A stretch of 64,000 nucleotides of DNA from Pandoraea sp. (GCF_004297875.1 NZ_SCSK01000035.1:62001-126000); one strand, 5' to 3'; numbered from the stretch's first letter, positions 10,575 to 20,108 are shown. Notes: a model not told the origin generated them from the sequence alone. A program made the numbers and translations.

Positions 10575-11432
10575 CTACCAGCGAGGTGAGTCGGTACGTT
10601 CGAGCAGCGGCGGCGTCGGTCCATCCCAATCCTGGCGGCTGCCACTCAACGCGTCGGCCACCCGGGTCGGGTGCGCCACAATGGCTGCCGCTGCTCGGGC
10701 GCGCCGCACCTGGGCGGCACGGCGAATACTGGCGGCCAGCCGTGTTACGGCCTCGCGGGTTGCCGGCGGCATATGAGATTTGTCCATCACCGCCCGGGCC
10801 TTGGCCGGCTCCCCGGACACGAGCAGATAAATCGCCAGGTTTGCGATGATTTTGCCGTTGTCCGGCGCCAGTTCGGCCGCCTGGGCCAACGGCACGCGCG
10901 CGCCGGCAACATCGCCCGTGCGCAGCAGGGCAAAGCCCAGATCGTTCAAGTACAGCGGTTCGGTCGGCGCGCGGGCCACCGCGTTGCGCAATGCGATTAC
11001 GGCCGAGGGAAAATTCTTCGCGCCTGCATCGAGCAGGCCGAGGCCGTGCCACGCGGCAGCCGCGTCCGGGGTATCCAGCAATTGGTGGTAGACCGCGCGC
11101 GCGGCGTCGTTTTGCCCCGTCTCGCGCAGGGCATCGCCCTTCATCAACTCCACTGCGGGCGTCGTGCCGTACTTTTGCTCGTAGGCGGCAATGTGCGCCA
11201 ACGCCGCAAAGTACAGGCCCTTGGATTGCATATCCCGGATCAGCGATGCGTAGACCACGCGATCGTTCGGCGCCGGTTGCTTGTCGGCGGCCTGCGCGCG
11301 CATCGCCGCCTCGACGTTGGCATGGGTCTGCGTCAGCCCGTAACCGCCGCCCGCAGCGGTGCCGCAACCGCCAAGTCCAGCCGCCAGCAATCCGGCAAGC
11401 AGCATGGGCAACATGCGCCAGCTATCGATCAT
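10575..11432 (-). CDS. tadD: TadD-like TPR lipoprotein
   Basis: A 285-residue protein with a lipoprotein signal peptide (lipobox LGGC, Cys23) and helical tetratricopeptide-like repeats across the middle (for example the segments around AAWHGLGLLDAGAKNFPSAV and LYLNDLGFALLRTGDVAGAR). TadD is an outer-membrane-associated lipoprotein that helps assemble or localise the secretin channel, in the same way as pilotins of type IV pili. The start codon overlaps the tadC stop as ATGA, which indicates translational coupling. The DUF3613 gene follows 12 bp downstream. Confidence 0.85.
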   Translation of the reverse strand: MIDSWRMLPMLLAGLLAAGLGGCGTAAGGGYGLTQTHANVEAAMRAQAADKQPAPNDRVVYASLIRDMQSKGLYFAALAHIAAYEQKYGTTPAVELMKGDALRETGQNDAARAVYHQLLDTPDAAAAWHGLGLLDAGAKNFPSAVIALRNAVARAPTEPLYLNDLGFALLRTGDVAGARVPLAQAAELAPDNGKIIANLAIYLLVSGEPAKARAVMDKSHMPPATREAVTRLAASIRRAAQVRRARAAAAIVAHPTRVADALSGSRQDWDGPTPPLLERTDSPRW

Positions 11433-12415
11433 CTCAAACTCCCAAGCGTGTGTGACAGCGACAGCACTGCGGGGCCGGCGATCACCAGCACCAGGGCCGG
11501 CAACAGCGTGAGCATCATCGCCAGCGTCATCTTCACCGTCAGCTTGCCGATGCGCTCCTTCATGGTTTGCCGCCGCTGTTCGCGCAAGCGGTCGCTGAAT
11601 TGCTGCAGCGGTTCCTGCACCGCGCCGCCATGCCGCTCGACCTGCACGATCAGTCGCACCAGCGCTCGCAGATCATCGTTGTCATAGACATCGCGCAAGC
11701 GCGCCAATGACTGCTCGCGCGAGCGGCCGGTGGCATATTGACGATTGGCGGTTGCGAATTCGGCACCGAGAATCGGCAAGATCACATGAAAATCGTTGAC
11801 GATCACGTACAGGCTTTGATCCATCGACAAGCCAACGCCCTGCAACAGACGCAGCAGGTCGATCAGCAACGGCAACTCGTCGATCACTTTCTCGCGGCGA
11901 CGCCGGGCCCGCCCGTGCAGCACCAGCTTCGGCAGGATGAGCCCGACGGCGCCCGCCGACACCAGCCGCACCAGCATGTTCGCGCCGTCCGTATGCAGCC
12001 AGAACCACGTCAGCACCGGCAGCAGCACGGTCAGTGCGACGCGGGACAACAGGAATAGCGCCTGCCCGCGCGCACTGCCGGCGCCGCATTGCTCGAGCAA
12101 CCGGCGATCTTCATCGGCGATCAGATACTCGCCCAGGCGCGTGGTCGACCAGCGCTGCCCAACCGACACCACCAACTGCTCGAGCCGGCGCGCGGCACGC
12201 GGTGGTGGCTCCGCCTGCACCGTCGGCGGCGTGGGTTCGCCCTGGCCGGCCGCCGCCAGGCGCGTCTCGCGCACAGCCAGCATGCGATCGATCACCTTGC
12301 TGCTGCGTAACTGCTGGTAGGCACGCATCGCGAGCGCGCCGCCGGCCAGCAACAGGCCGCCGGCCACCAGCAGCATTGCCAGCGCCAGCAGTTGGTGAGC
12401 CAGAGAGTGTTCCAT
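11429..12415 (-). CDS. tadC: TadC inner-membrane platform protein (type II secretion F domain)
   Basis: A 328-residue membrane protein with hydrophobic segments at the N-terminus, around 125-165 and at the C-terminus. A T2SSF domain lies between them (LPLLIDLLRLLQGVGLSMDQ to VERHGGAVQEPLQQFSDRLR). TadC pairs with TadB to form the inner-membrane platform on which the TadA ATPase acts. It follows tadB by 7 bp and overlaps tadD by 4 bp. Confidence 0.9.
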   Translation of the reverse strand: MEHSLAHQLLALAMLLVAGGLLLAGGALAMRAYQQLRSSKVIDRMLAVRETRLAAAGQGEPTPPTVQAEPPPRAARRLEQLVVSVGQRWSTTRLGEYLIADEDRRLLEQCGAGSARGQALFLLSRVALTVLLPVLTWFWLHTDGANMLVRLVSAGAVGLILPKLVLHGRARRRREKVIDELPLLIDLLRLLQGVGLSMDQSLYVIVNDFHVILPILGAEFATANRQYATGRSREQSLARLRDVYDNDDLRALVRLIVQVERHGGAVQEPLQQFSDRLREQRRQTMKERIGKLTVKMTLAMMLTLLPALVLVIAGPAVLSLSHTLGSLR

Positions 12416-12422
12416 GGTCGCC

Positions 12423-13346
12423 TCAGATCGACTTTGCCAGGCGGTACAGCAAAAAGCCGCCCAGCAGTTCCAGGCCGAGCCCCATCAACAGCATTTGCTG
12501 GCCCGACGAGGTGTAGAGCATGGGTTCAAAAAAGCTCGGATTGAGCATCATCAGAAAACCCGCGACGCAAATCGGCAGCAGCGCCAGCACCCATGCCGAG
12601 ACGCGCGTCTCCGAGGACAGCGACGACAGCTCCTGCTGGGCCTGCTCGCGGTCGCGCATGAAGGCGGCCATGCGGGCAAGGATTTGATCCGCGCGCCCGC
12701 CAAAGCGCGTACTCAGATCGACGATGGCGGCAAACAGAAACAGCTCGTCGATGCGATGCACCCGCGCAACCTGAACCAGCGCCATGTCGAGATCCATGCC
12801 GGCCTGCACCTGCGATACCGCACGCAGCAACAGCCCCGCCAGCGGATCCTCGGTATTGCCTGCCGCCGTCTGGAAGGCCGATGGCAGGCTGTTGCCAACC
12901 GTCAGCAGCCGCACCATGCTGTCCAGAAACGACGGCAGTTGCCGCACGATCACCTGGTAGCGCTTCTCGGCCTTGAACCAAAAACGGAAATACACGAGCA
13001 AGGCATAGAGCCCGAGCGCCACTACCGCCGACAGCACGCCGCCGATCAGCAGGGCCAGCGCGGCGACCACCGCCGCCGGAACCAGCCACTGCGCGTAAAA
13101 TCCCGCGCCCGGCAACACGCCGGCGCGCTCGAAAAAACCTTCCCAGGGGCGCGCCTGCTGACGCATGCGCCAGGCCGGCGCCGTTTGTGCGGCGGCCTCT
13201 TTCATTGGCACGCTGGCGGCGACCTGCCGCTCGATGAATGCTCGCGTGGCCTGGTGCTGCGCCTGCACAGTCGCGCGGCGCCATAGCTCCAGGCCGCCGC
13301 CGAGCAACAGCAACCCTGCGCAGCCAAGCCACAGGAAGATACTCAT
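12423..13346 (-). CDS. tadB: TadB inner-membrane platform protein (type II secretion F domain)
   Basis: A 307-residue protein starting [20 protein letters not shown]. It has an N-terminal membrane helix, two central helices (about 85-130), the T2SSF core (RQLPSFLDSMVRLLTVGNSL, then DLSTRFGGRADQILARMAAF) and C-terminal helices ending in a short tail. It is the partner of TadC in the Flp pilus platform. The start at 13346 overlaps the tadA stop by 4 bp (ATGA). Upstream in-frame codons lie inside tadA and are discounted. Confidence 0.9.
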   Translation of the reverse strand: MSIFLWLGCAGLLLLGGGLELWRRATVQAQHQATRAFIERQVAASVPMKEAAAQTAPAWRMRQQARPWEGFFERAGVLPGAGFYAQWLVPAAVVAALALLIGGVLSAVVALGLYALLVYFRFWFKAEKRYQVIVRQLPSFLDSMVRLLTVGNSLPSAFQTAAGNTEDPLAGLLLRAVSQVQAGMDLDMALVQVARVHRIDELFLFAAIVDLSTRFGGRADQILARMAAFMRDREQAQQELSSLSSETRVSAWVLALLPICVAGFLMMLNPSFFEPMLYTSSGQQMLLMGLGLELLGGFLLYRLAKSI

Positions 13347-14698
13347 TTGTTGCGCCCCCGCCCGAAGAACCCGCCGCTGCCGCCACCATCCGGCGCCACA
13401 GATGGCGCGCCGCGCGCCAGCTCCCGAAAGCGCTGCAGTTTCGGCGAATGCGGCTGAATGCCAAGCGCCACCCAGCGATCCTTTTCCTCGCCGTCGGGCG
13501 CGATGTAAGCCTCGTGCCGATAGAGTTCCTGGGTCGAGATCACCGCGTCGCTCACGCCGGTGACCTCGGTGATCGATAGAATCCGCCGCCGTCCGCTCGA
13601 GAGGCGGCCGATCTGCACAATGAAATCGAGCGCGCTGGCGATTTGCCGGCGCAGGCTCGCCTCGCTGCCCTGGAAGCCGGCGAACCCCGCCAGCATCTCC
13701 AGCCGGTACAGGCACTCACGCGGCGAGTTAGCGTGGATGGTGCCCATCGAGCCTTCATGTCCGGTGTTCATCGCCTGCATCATTTCCAGCACCTCGGCGC
13801 CGCGCACTTCGCCGACGATGATGCGGTCCGGACGCATGCGCAAGCTGTTGCGAATCAGGTCGCGGATGGTCACCTCGCCGGTGCCTTCGTAGCCGCCCTG
13901 ACGCGCCTCCATGCGCACTACGTGCGGGTGGGCCAGCGACAGCTCGGCGGTGTCCTCGATGGTCACGACGCGCTCGGTGCTCGGAATGAAACTGGCCAGC
14001 GCATTGAGCAGCGACGTCTTGCCCGAGCTGGTGCCGCCCGAGACCAGGATACTGCAGCGCGCCTTCACCGCCGCGTCGAGCAATGCGTAGATTTCCTCGT
14101 TGAAGCTGCCCAGTGCCAGCAAGTCGGCAGGCTTGAGCGGATCCTTGCGAAATTTGCGGATCGACACCACCGGCCCGTCCACCGCCAGCGGCTCGATCAC
14201 CACGTTCAGCCGGCCGCCGTCGGGCAGCCGCGCATCGACCATCGGGTTCGATTCATCGAGCCGGCGGCCGATCGGCGCCAGAATGCGACGCACGATTCTC
14301 AGCAGATGCTGGTTATCGGCAAAGCGCACCGGCTCGTGCTGCAGCACGCCATGACGCGACACATAGACATCGTTGTAGCCGTTGATCAATATGTCTTCGA
14401 CCAGCGGGTCGTTGAGCAGGTCCTCGATCGGGCCGAACCCCGCCAGCTCCTTGGTCAGCGCATCGGCGACCTGGCGCAGCTCGGACTCGTTGATCGGGAT
14501 TCGACGCAGTCTGGCGAAGCTGTCCATCTCCAGGTCGACGAACTGCTGGATCGCGCCGCGCGTCCAGCGCCCGAACTCGGCGCCAAGCTCCTCGATACGG
14601 CTGAGCAGGTGCTCGTGCGCGGCATTCTTGATGTCCTGGAATTGTTGCGTCTGTGCAAACGCGCGGTTGTCGTCGGCAAATTCAATCGCATCGCTCAT
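13343..14698 (-). CDS. tadA: TadA/CpaF pilus assembly ATPase
   Basis: A 451-residue secretion ATPase of the VirB11/CpaF group. Visible motifs are Walker [10 protein letters not shown] (221-229), the Asp-box region [12 protein letters not shown] (244-255), Walker [10 protein letters not shown] (292-300) and the His-box [11 protein letters not shown] (314-324). The N-terminal 130 residues form the usual family-specific domain with [17 protein letters not shown]. It supplies the energy for Flp pilin polymerisation at the cytoplasmic face. The start overlaps nothing upstream (7 bp after cpaE), and the stop overlaps tadB. Confidence 0.95.
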   Translation of the reverse strand: MSDAIEFADDNRAFAQTQQFQDIKNAAHEHLLSRIEELGAEFGRWTRGAIQQFVDLEMDSFARLRRIPINESELRQVADALTKELAGFGPIEDLLNDPLVEDILINGYNDVYVSRHGVLQHEPVRFADNQHLLRIVRRILAPIGRRLDESNPMVDARLPDGGRLNVVIEPLAVDGPVVSIRKFRKDPLKPADLLALGSFNEEIYALLDAAVKARCSILVSGGTSSGKTSLLNALASFIPSTERVVTIEDTAELSLAHPHVVRMEARQGGYEGTGEVTIRDLIRNSLRMRPDRIIVGEVRGAEVLEMMQAMNTGHEGSMGTIHANSPRECLYRLEMLAGFAGFQGSEASLRRQIASALDFIVQIGRLSSGRRRILSITEVTGVSDAVISTQELYRHEAYIAPDGEEKDRWVALGIQPHSPKLQRFRELARGAPSVAPDGGGSGGFFGRGRNK

Positions 14699-14705
14699 GT
14701 CGAAG

Positions 14706-16007
14706 TCACTTTCTCATCAATTTGCCAAGCCAGCGGCGACCCTGCGGCAGCTGAGCCGGGCCGGGGCCGGATAGTCGTTCGGCCAACGGTTTGAGGGCAC
14801 GCACATAGGCATCCTGGGGCGCGGTCTCGCACGTCAATTTGCCTTGGTTGGCCGCCGCCAGCAGCGCCACCGGCCGGTCCGGCAAGACCCCGCACAGCGG
14901 CAACTCGAAGCGCCGCGCAATCTGGTCGGCCGCCATGCCGTAGCGCGGGTCGTAACGGTTGACCACCAATTGCATGGCGCTACGCGGCACGCCGCTCTCG
15001 TCGAGCTCGCGCAACAGCGTCGCCAGCGACACGATCGCTCCGACACTCTGGTCGGTCACCAGCCACACTTCGTCTGCCGCGCGGGCCAGGTTCGCGAGGA
15101 ACGCCGTGTTGGAAAATCCGCCGAGGTCCGCCACCGTGACATCGAAAAAGCCGCGCAGCCGGTCCGTGAGCGCCAGTGCATCGGCATGCGCGACGCTGCG
15201 CATTTCAGCAAGATCGCGTGGCAGCGGCAACACCACGAAGCCGCTGCCATGGTGACCCATGGCGGTATGCACCAGCGTCTCGTCGAGTCGCCGCAAGTTA
15301 AGCACGGCTTGGGCAAAATTGAAGTCGCTTTGCGTGTTGAGATACAGCGAGCAATCACCGGCCGGCAGCCCAAGATCGAGCAGCGCCGCGTGACTGGTCA
15401 ATGGCGCGCCCGTCGCCCCTGGCGATGACTCGCCGTGACTCTTGAGGCCATGCGCCTGCAGCATATGCGTCAAATGGGCGCTGAGCGTGCTGCAGCCGAC
15501 GCCCGGGCGCACGCCCAGCAGCACGACGAACCGGCCGTGACGCAATGGCGCCGCCGCCGGCGCGGCGTGAACGCCTTCGAGCACGCGGCGCACCACCTCC
15601 AGCGCCTCGTCGGCACCGCGCGACATGTCGATGAATTCATGCACGCCGGCGCGCAAGGCGGCAACCGCACCCTCGGGGCATGTAGTCGAGCCGACGGCCA
15701 CCAGCGGCAAGGCAGGCGCGCAACGCGTCAGCACCTTGGCCAGTTCGGTGGCGTAAGCAATGCCGTCCGCACCGCTCTGGTGGGACCCGGCGGGATCGGG
15801 GTCGCCCGAGAAATCGAGCAGCACCACCTGCGGATCGAGGTCCATGACGCGCTGCTGCAACAGCGCCGGTCGATCGTTCTCCTGCAGCAGGATGCCGGCG
15901 TCGCGCAGCGCGCCGGAGAGCCACTGGCCGTGCGCGCCGTGCGATGAGCAAAAGAGAAAACGATGCAGCTCGGTCATGGAATTGAGTATTTTGCTTGGAG
16001 CATTCAT
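14706..16007 (-). CDS. cpaE: CpaE/TadZ localisation protein (ParA/MinD-like)
   Basis: A 433-residue protein with an N-terminal receiver-like domain (about 12-135) and a C-terminal ParA/MinD-like domain. The nucleotide-binding loop reads GVRPGVGCSTLSAHL. It lacks the lysines of the classic deviant Walker A, as is common in TadZ/CpaE proteins, which act more as polar localisation factors than as strong ATPases. Later motifs VTVADLGGFSN and VWLVTDQSVGA match the Walker B and switch regions. It recruits the Tad machine to its site in the cell. The ATG at 16007 has GAGGG at a reasonable distance. An alternative ATG at 15977 has none. Confidence 0.85.
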   Translation of the reverse strand: MNAPSKILNSMTELHRFLFCSSHGAHGQWLSGALRDAGILLQENDRPALLQQRVMDLDPQVVLLDFSGDPDPAGSHQSGADGIAYATELAKVLTRCAPALPLVAVGSTTCPEGAVAALRAGVHEFIDMSRGADEALEVVRRVLEGVHAAPAAAPLRHGRFVVLLGVRPGVGCSTLSAHLTHMLQAHGLKSHGESSPGATGAPLTSHAALLDLGLPAGDCSLYLNTQSDFNFAQAVLNLRRLDETLVHTAMGHHGSGFVVLPLPRDLAEMRSVAHADALALTDRLRGFFDVTVADLGGFSNTAFLANLARAADEVWLVTDQSVGAIVSLATLLRELDESGVPRSAMQLVVNRYDPRYGMAADQIARRFELPLCGVLPDRPVALLAAANQGKLTCETAPQDAYVRALKPLAERLSGPGPAQLPQGRRWLGKLMRK

Positions 16008-16038
16008 TTAAGTGCCCTCACACACCCCGCTACCGCAT

Positions 16039-17352
16039 TTATTTCGAGAAACCCGGCACTTCCGAGGAGCCGGCCGCGCCCATCAGGTAATCGCCCCACA
16101 CCGGACCGTTGTGCTGTTCGCGGTCCTGCCCGGGCAGCGGCAACGCCACTCCCTTGGCGATCGGCTTGACCAAATGCGGCGTAACGATAATCACCAGTTC
16201 CTTTTCATCTTGCGAATACTGAAGACTGCGAAAGAAAGTGCCGATAATGGGCAGGTCGCCCAGCAACGGCACCTTATCGACATTCGACATCGTGGTGCGC
16301 GAGACCAGACCACTGATCACGAAGCTCTCGCCATCGCCAAGCTCCACCGTGGTATCGGCCCGGCGCGTCGTGATGGCGGGAATCTGAATACTGTTGGTGG
16401 TAATCGCATTGCTGAAATCGATCTCGCTGGCCTCGGGCGCGACCTTCAAGGCGATGCGATCATTCGAGAGCACCGTCGGCGTGACCGTCAAGCCGATCCC
16501 GTAGGGCTTGTAGACGATATCGGTGGTACCCAGGCCGCCCGACTCGGGAATCGGCAGCTCACCGCCGGCCAGGAAACTGGCGCTCTGTCCGGACAGCGCC
16601 ACCAGGGTCGGCTCGGCCAGCACGCGCGCGAGCCCGTTGCTTTGCAGAAAGCTCAGGTTACCGGCAAAGTGCAGCCAGCCGGAGGTAGGCGCGATCACCA
16701 GGTTGAAGGCGTTCGATAGCGGTCCGCCGCTGCCGCTGATGCCCGACGGGCCATTCTTGCCGTTGTGCTGCAGGAGGAAGCCGAAACCGGCTTGCTTGAG
16801 CGCGGTCTTGCTGAATTCGACGATCTTCACGTCGACCTGGACCACGCCGCCCGTGCCCACGGTCGAGGTGTCGAGCACGTGGCCCTTGCTGCCGGCCGCG
16901 TCGTCCGCAGCCGCGGCCGTACGCTGGTGCGACAGCATCGAGGATGCCTGCCCGCCGATCACCGCGGCGCCGTCGCTGACCGTGAGCGAGGCGCCGCCGC
17001 GCGCCTGTTGCGGCGACAGTGCCGATTCGAGCGCGCCGCGCACCTGCACGTGCCACACGCGAGTCGTCCCGTTGCGCTGCCACGCGGTCACCGTCGTGGT
17101 GCCGGCCTTTTTGCCGACCAGCAGCACGCCGCCACGCGCGCCGCCCTCGCCGCGCAGCACCAGCACGTCGGCCACTGCCGGATCAGCCACCGCGATGCGC
17201 GCCAGCCCACCCGGCAGCGGCAGTTCGCGCTGTTCATGCAGGCCCAGCACCAGCGTCGACGCGTCACCGCCGGCAGCAACGGCGCACCAGGCCATACCCA
17301 TCAGCAGCATGCCGGCGAGAAATCTTGCGTAGCGTATCGGGCTCATCTTCAT
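16039..17352 (-). CDS. cpaC: CpaC/RcpA-type Flp pilus secretin
   Basis: A 437-residue outer-membrane secretin. A signal peptide (about 1-27) precedes the pilus-formation N-terminal domain (VLGLHEQRELPLPGGLARIA through TVTAWQRNGTTRVWHVQV). The secretin domain follows (VLAEPTLVALSGQSASFLAG, VPLLGDLPIIGTFFRSLQYS and ELVIIVTPHLVKPI). It forms the ring through which the Flp pilus leaves the cell. It lies 31 bp upstream of cpaE and 79 bp after cpaB. Confidence 0.92.
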   Translation of the reverse strand: MKMSPIRYARFLAGMLLMGMAWCAVAAGGDASTLVLGLHEQRELPLPGGLARIAVADPAVADVLVLRGEGGARGGVLLVGKKAGTTTVTAWQRNGTTRVWHVQVRGALESALSPQQARGGASLTVSDGAAVIGGQASSMLSHQRTAAAADDAAGSKGHVLDTSTVGTGGVVQVDVKIVEFSKTALKQAGFGFLLQHNGKNGPSGISGSGGPLSNAFNLVIAPTSGWLHFAGNLSFLQSNGLARVLAEPTLVALSGQSASFLAGGELPIPESGGLGTTDIVYKPYGIGLTVTPTVLSNDRIALKVAPEASEIDFSNAITTNSIQIPAITTRRADTTVELGDGESFVISGLVSRTTMSNVDKVPLLGDLPIIGTFFRSLQYSQDEKELVIIVTPHLVKPIAKGVALPLPGQDREQHNGPVWGDYLMGAAGSSEVPGFSK

Positions 17353-17431
17353 CGTGTCGTGGATCTTCCTGTCGTAGGTGCCGGTTGCATGTCGCGCGAG
17401 CTGGATTGACTCACTTGTTTCGGCTACCGAA

Positions 17432-18355
17432 TCAATAAGGCTCCGCCTGCTGGCGCGCCCCCCGGATCACCTGCACGGTTCGTTCGCGCCGTGCTGCGCC
17501 ATCGGCATGCACGGCCGGTGCCGGGAGTGCCGCGTCGCCCTTGCCCGACAACTGCCCCAGCGCCAGCCCCGCGAAGGCCCGGTTATCAGGGTTTTGCAGC
17601 GCCTCACGCTGCGCCGGATCGAGATTGTTTCTGGCCATCAGCACCGAAGCGGGCCGCGGAAACAGGGCGGGATCGGACACATCGTCATCGTTCGGCGCGC
17701 GCAACGCCAGCGTCAGCTTGCCGTTTTGTGCAGCCAGCACCAGCCGGTTGACGCCATCGACCGGCACCGCGAGCACGGCGGTGGACGCCGGCGCAGCAGC
17801 CGCGCCCTTCTTGGCATCGCCGTTGCGATTGTCGAGCGTCGCGGCGCCATAGGCCAGCACGCGCACCCGCGAGGCCAGCAGACGCGACTGGGTAACCGCG
17901 GCGTTCTGGCCAAGTCGCAGCGAGAAGAACACATCGACGTAGTCGCCCGGCTTGATACGGTTGCCCACGGCGGACAGCGCGTTGACCGGCACCGCCACGG
18001 CACGCTCGCCATCGGCCAATTGAGTCGCCAGGCCATGCGCCAGCGTGCCGGGCATGATCGGCGCGCCGGCGGCCACCGCCACTACCGGCACTTGTCCGAT
18101 GACATCGGCGGCGTTGGCGTAACTGCCGGCCGGGGGATGGGTCATCGGGGTGAGCTTGAGCGCGGCGGCCGTGATCGGCACGCCCGGCGGCAGCGCTTGC
18201 GCCGCCACCACCACCGCGTGCTGCTCGGCCAATGCCGGCGAGCCCGCAAGCGGCGCCGGCGGCGCGTGCCGGCGCCCCAGGATGAGCGCGAGCACGGCAA
18301 GCGCCAGGCCGGCTAACACCAGCGCGGCAGCGATGATCTTGGTGGCTTTGTTCAT
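17432..18355 (-). CDS. cpaB: CpaB/RcpC Flp pilus assembly protein (SAF domain)
   Basis: A 307-residue protein with one N-terminal membrane helix (about 7-27). An SAF/NeuB-like domain follows (AAQALPPGVPITAAALKLTP and GERAVAVPVNALSAVGNRIK), then the family motif IKPGDYVDVFFSL, then an Ala-rich variable C-terminus. CpaB/RcpC is a periplasmic partner of the secretin and affects pilus stability or modification. It belongs to the flp-tadV-tadE-cpaB-cpaC run with short spacers. Confidence 0.88.
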   Translation of the reverse strand: MNKATKIIAAALVLAGLALAVLALILGRRHAPPAPLAGSPALAEQHAVVVAAQALPPGVPITAAALKLTPMTHPPAGSYANAADVIGQVPVVAVAAGAPIMPGTLAHGLATQLADGERAVAVPVNALSAVGNRIKPGDYVDVFFSLRLGQNAAVTQSRLLASRVRVLAYGAATLDNRNGDAKKGAAAAPASTAVLAVPVDGVNRLVLAAQNGKLTLALRAPNDDDVSDPALFPRPASVLMARNNLDPAQREALQNPDNRAFAGLALGQLSGKGDAALPAPAVHADGAARRERTVQVIRGARQQAEPY

Positions 18356-18388
18356 GGATTTTTGTCGGGTTGGAAATCGCGGCGCGCT

Positions 18389-18898
18389 TCAGCCGCTCAC
18401 GCACGTGCTGCCAGCGCCCAGATCGGAGGTGTTGAGCGTGACCGCCGCACTCGCATTCAAAGTCTGCGGTATCAGATCGCCCAGTCCCGGCCAATTCGCC
18501 ACCAACTGCTGCTTGACCGACAGCGTGACGTGCAGGATGCATTGCGTCGGCGTGCTCGCGCTGGTGGTGCCGTCGGCGGGACACGGATACTGAGCGTCTT
18601 GCACGAACTGCGGCTGGCCCACCGGCACGGCCGGCCACGACAGGTCATTGCGCACCGCCTGGGTCGCCAGGTTCTCCCGGTCGGCCAGCGAGCAGCCACG
18701 CAGCGCGGCGCGAGCCCCCTCGGCAGTGGCTTGGGTCACCATTTGCTGCGCCAGCAGCGTGACGGCAAAGGCTACCCCCACGTAAAACGCCGGCAGCAAC
18801 AGCGCCATGATGAGCATGAATTCGATGGCCGCGACCCCCCGTTGTTGGCGCGGCGCCTGGTGGCTAGTCGCCCCGGCCCGCTTTAGCGTGCACTGCAT
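18389..18898 (-). CDS. tadE: TadE-like pseudopilin
   Basis: A 169-residue protein. After a positively charged leader the motif RQQRGVAAIEFMLIMALLLP appears, which is the TadE prepilin-like cleavage and helix region with the conserved Glu. A periplasmic domain with four or five cysteines follows. TadE-type pseudopilins are processed by the TadV peptidase and prime or anchor Flp pilus assembly. The gene lies between tadV and cpaB. Confidence 0.85.
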   Translation of the reverse strand: MQCTLKRAGATSHQAPRQQRGVAAIEFMLIMALLLPAFYVGVAFAVTLLAQQMVTQATAEGARAALRGCSLADRENLATQAVRNDLSWPAVPVGQPQFVQDAQYPCPADGTTSASTPTQCILHVTLSVKQQLVANWPGLGDLIPQTLNASAAVTLNTSDLGAGSTCVSG

Positions 18899-18930
18899 GT
18901 TCCTCCTCGAGCCCGCATTTCGTCACCGTC

Positions 18931-19437
18931 TCAAATGCTCGCGATCACCAGCGCCGAGAGCGCCAGAAACGCGGCGTACGGCATGCCGCGACGCCCCGCG
19001 CGCATCTGTCGCAAGCGCTCGCCGCACGGATGTCCGGCCAGCTTCGCCTCGACCAGTGTCAGCGCCGGGCGGCTGCGCGCCAGCCACAGCGCCACCAACG
19101 CCATGCCATTGAGCAGCGAGGCGAGCCCCCACACCGGCAGCAGCATGCGATAACCCAGCAGCAAGCCGATGACGGCAAACAGCTTGACGTCCCCTGCCCC
19201 CATCCAGCCAATCACCCAGAAAGGCAACAGTGCCAGCAAACCGAGGCCCAGACCAAGCAGATGTGCCGCGGCGCCTTGCCAGGAGCCCCCCAGCATCAGT
19301 TGCCAGGCCAGCCAGCCGCCTTGCAGCACGACGATCGCCACCAGTAGCGTGTTGGGCACACGGCGCGCCAGCAAATCGGTGCACAGCACCGGCACGCACA
19401 GGACGGTGAGCAACAGCAGTGGCACGTGGGAAAGCAA
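18931..19437 (-). CDS. tadV: TadV/CpaA prepilin peptidase
   Basis: A membrane protein of about 168 residues of the A24 aspartic prepilin peptidase family. The two catalytic aspartates are visible in VLCTDLLARRVPN and GAGDVKLFAVIG. It cleaves the leaders of Flp pilin and the TadE/TadG pseudopilins. No ATG is available. A TTG at 19437 has GGAG seven bases upstream and puts the first Asp at the usual distance. A TTG at 19467 would add ten residues. It lies immediately after flp. Confidence 0.88.
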   Translation of the reverse strand: MLSHVPLLLLTVLCVPVLCTDLLARRVPNTLLVAIVVLQGGWLAWQLMLGGSWQGAAAHLLGLGLGLLALLPFWVIGWMGAGDVKLFAVIGLLLGYRMLLPVWGLASLLNGMALVALWLARSRPALTLVEAKLAGHPCGERLRQMRAGRRGMPYAAFLALSALVIASI

Positions 19438-19469
19438 AGGCTTGCTCCGCCTGGCGTCGCAACTCAACC

Positions 19470-19664
19470 TCAGCCCGCGCCGGACGCACCCGCCGCGTTC
19501 GTCACCTTCGTGTCCACCAGGCCGAGCAGGTTCGTCAGCGTGCTGCTGAACTCGGTGTAGAAGACCGATCCGATGACCACCGCCACCACGGCGGCAAGCA
19601 CGCCATACTCCAGCGTGGTAACGCCGTCTTCTTCGCGCAGAAACTGAATAATTTTGGTTTTCAT
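19470..19664 (-). CDS. flp: Flp/Fap type IVb pilin
   Basis: A 64-residue pilin starting MKTKIIQFLREEDGVTTLEY. The Glu-Tyr processing motif is complete: cleavage is expected after Gly in EEDG-VTTLEY, leaving a mature N-terminus with Glu at +5 followed by Tyr. The following hydrophobic stretch (GVLAAVVAVVIGSVFY) is the assembly helix. The Shine-Dalgarno AGGAGA lies 8 bp upstream. It is the first gene of the Tad operon and the major subunit. Only one pilin copy is present. Confidence 0.93.
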   Translation of the reverse strand: MKTKIIQFLREEDGVTTLEYGVLAAVVAVVIGSVFYTEFSSTLTNLLGLVDTKVTNAAGASGAG

Positions 19665-19720
19665 GACAATCTCCTGTTCCAGCCCTACTGAAATTAAAAC
19701 TTCCTTCGCCTTAATCAAGA

Positions 19721-19738
19721 TGGCACGCACGACTGCCA
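19721..19738. promoter_or_regulatory. TGGCA-N8-TGCCA inverted repeat upstream of flp
   Basis: TGGCA (19721-19725) and TGCCA (19734-19738) form a perfect 5-bp dyad 57-74 bp upstream of the flp start codon. It resembles a sigma-54 -24/-12 element on either strand, but the GG-GC spacing is one base too long, so it is more likely an operator or chance. A GTAAC half-site resembling those at 20372-20402 lies nearby at 19772-19776. Confidence 0.3.
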
Positions 19739-20085
19739 ACCCGACACGATGGGCACAGACGCGCTTCGCGGGTAACCATGGATTGCGCAGCGCCCGGCAT
19801 GGGGCGCCTTTTGCCGGGCAAACGCGCCAGCAATCTCGCTGTTGATAATTTCCGGATACATTGGCCGCCCCGCTCCCTTCGCTTTCAACGCACGCCCGCA
19901 ACAGGGCACGACGGAAGCAAGCGCATCCGGGATCGGCCTTTTTGCGGAATGACCCTTGACAGGGTTCTTTATTGACTGAATGTTTTAAATACCTGTGTCG
20001 GCGTTTTCTTGCAACTCTGAAATCAATTATCCATGTATTACTAAAGAATTCCTATTGAAGCTTTAGTCAAATGTAAGAATTCGTT

Positions 20086-20108
20086 AATGTAAGGCACGGC
20101 CCTACATT
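20086..20108. promoter_or_regulatory. Inverted repeat AATGTAAGG / CCCTACATT
   Basis: AATGTAAGG (20086-20094) and CCCTACATT (20100-20108) form a dyad with one mismatch around a 5-base loop. Related direct sequences (ATGTAAGAATT) lie just upstream at about 20071. It lies in the A/T-rich stretch about 420 bp from flp and could be a regulator-binding site. No regulator can be named. Confidence 0.35.

Noticed and set aside
14706..16007. Loss of the Walker A lysine in CpaE/TadZ as a sign of a broken gene
   Set aside because: TadZ/CpaE proteins commonly have atypical nucleotide-binding loops. The rest of the protein is intact.
19721..19738. A sigma-54-like element TGGCA...TGC in front of flp on either strand
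   Set aside because: The distance between the GG and GC dinucleotides is one base too long on both strands, and sigma-54 tolerates this spacing poorly. It is kept only as a dyad.
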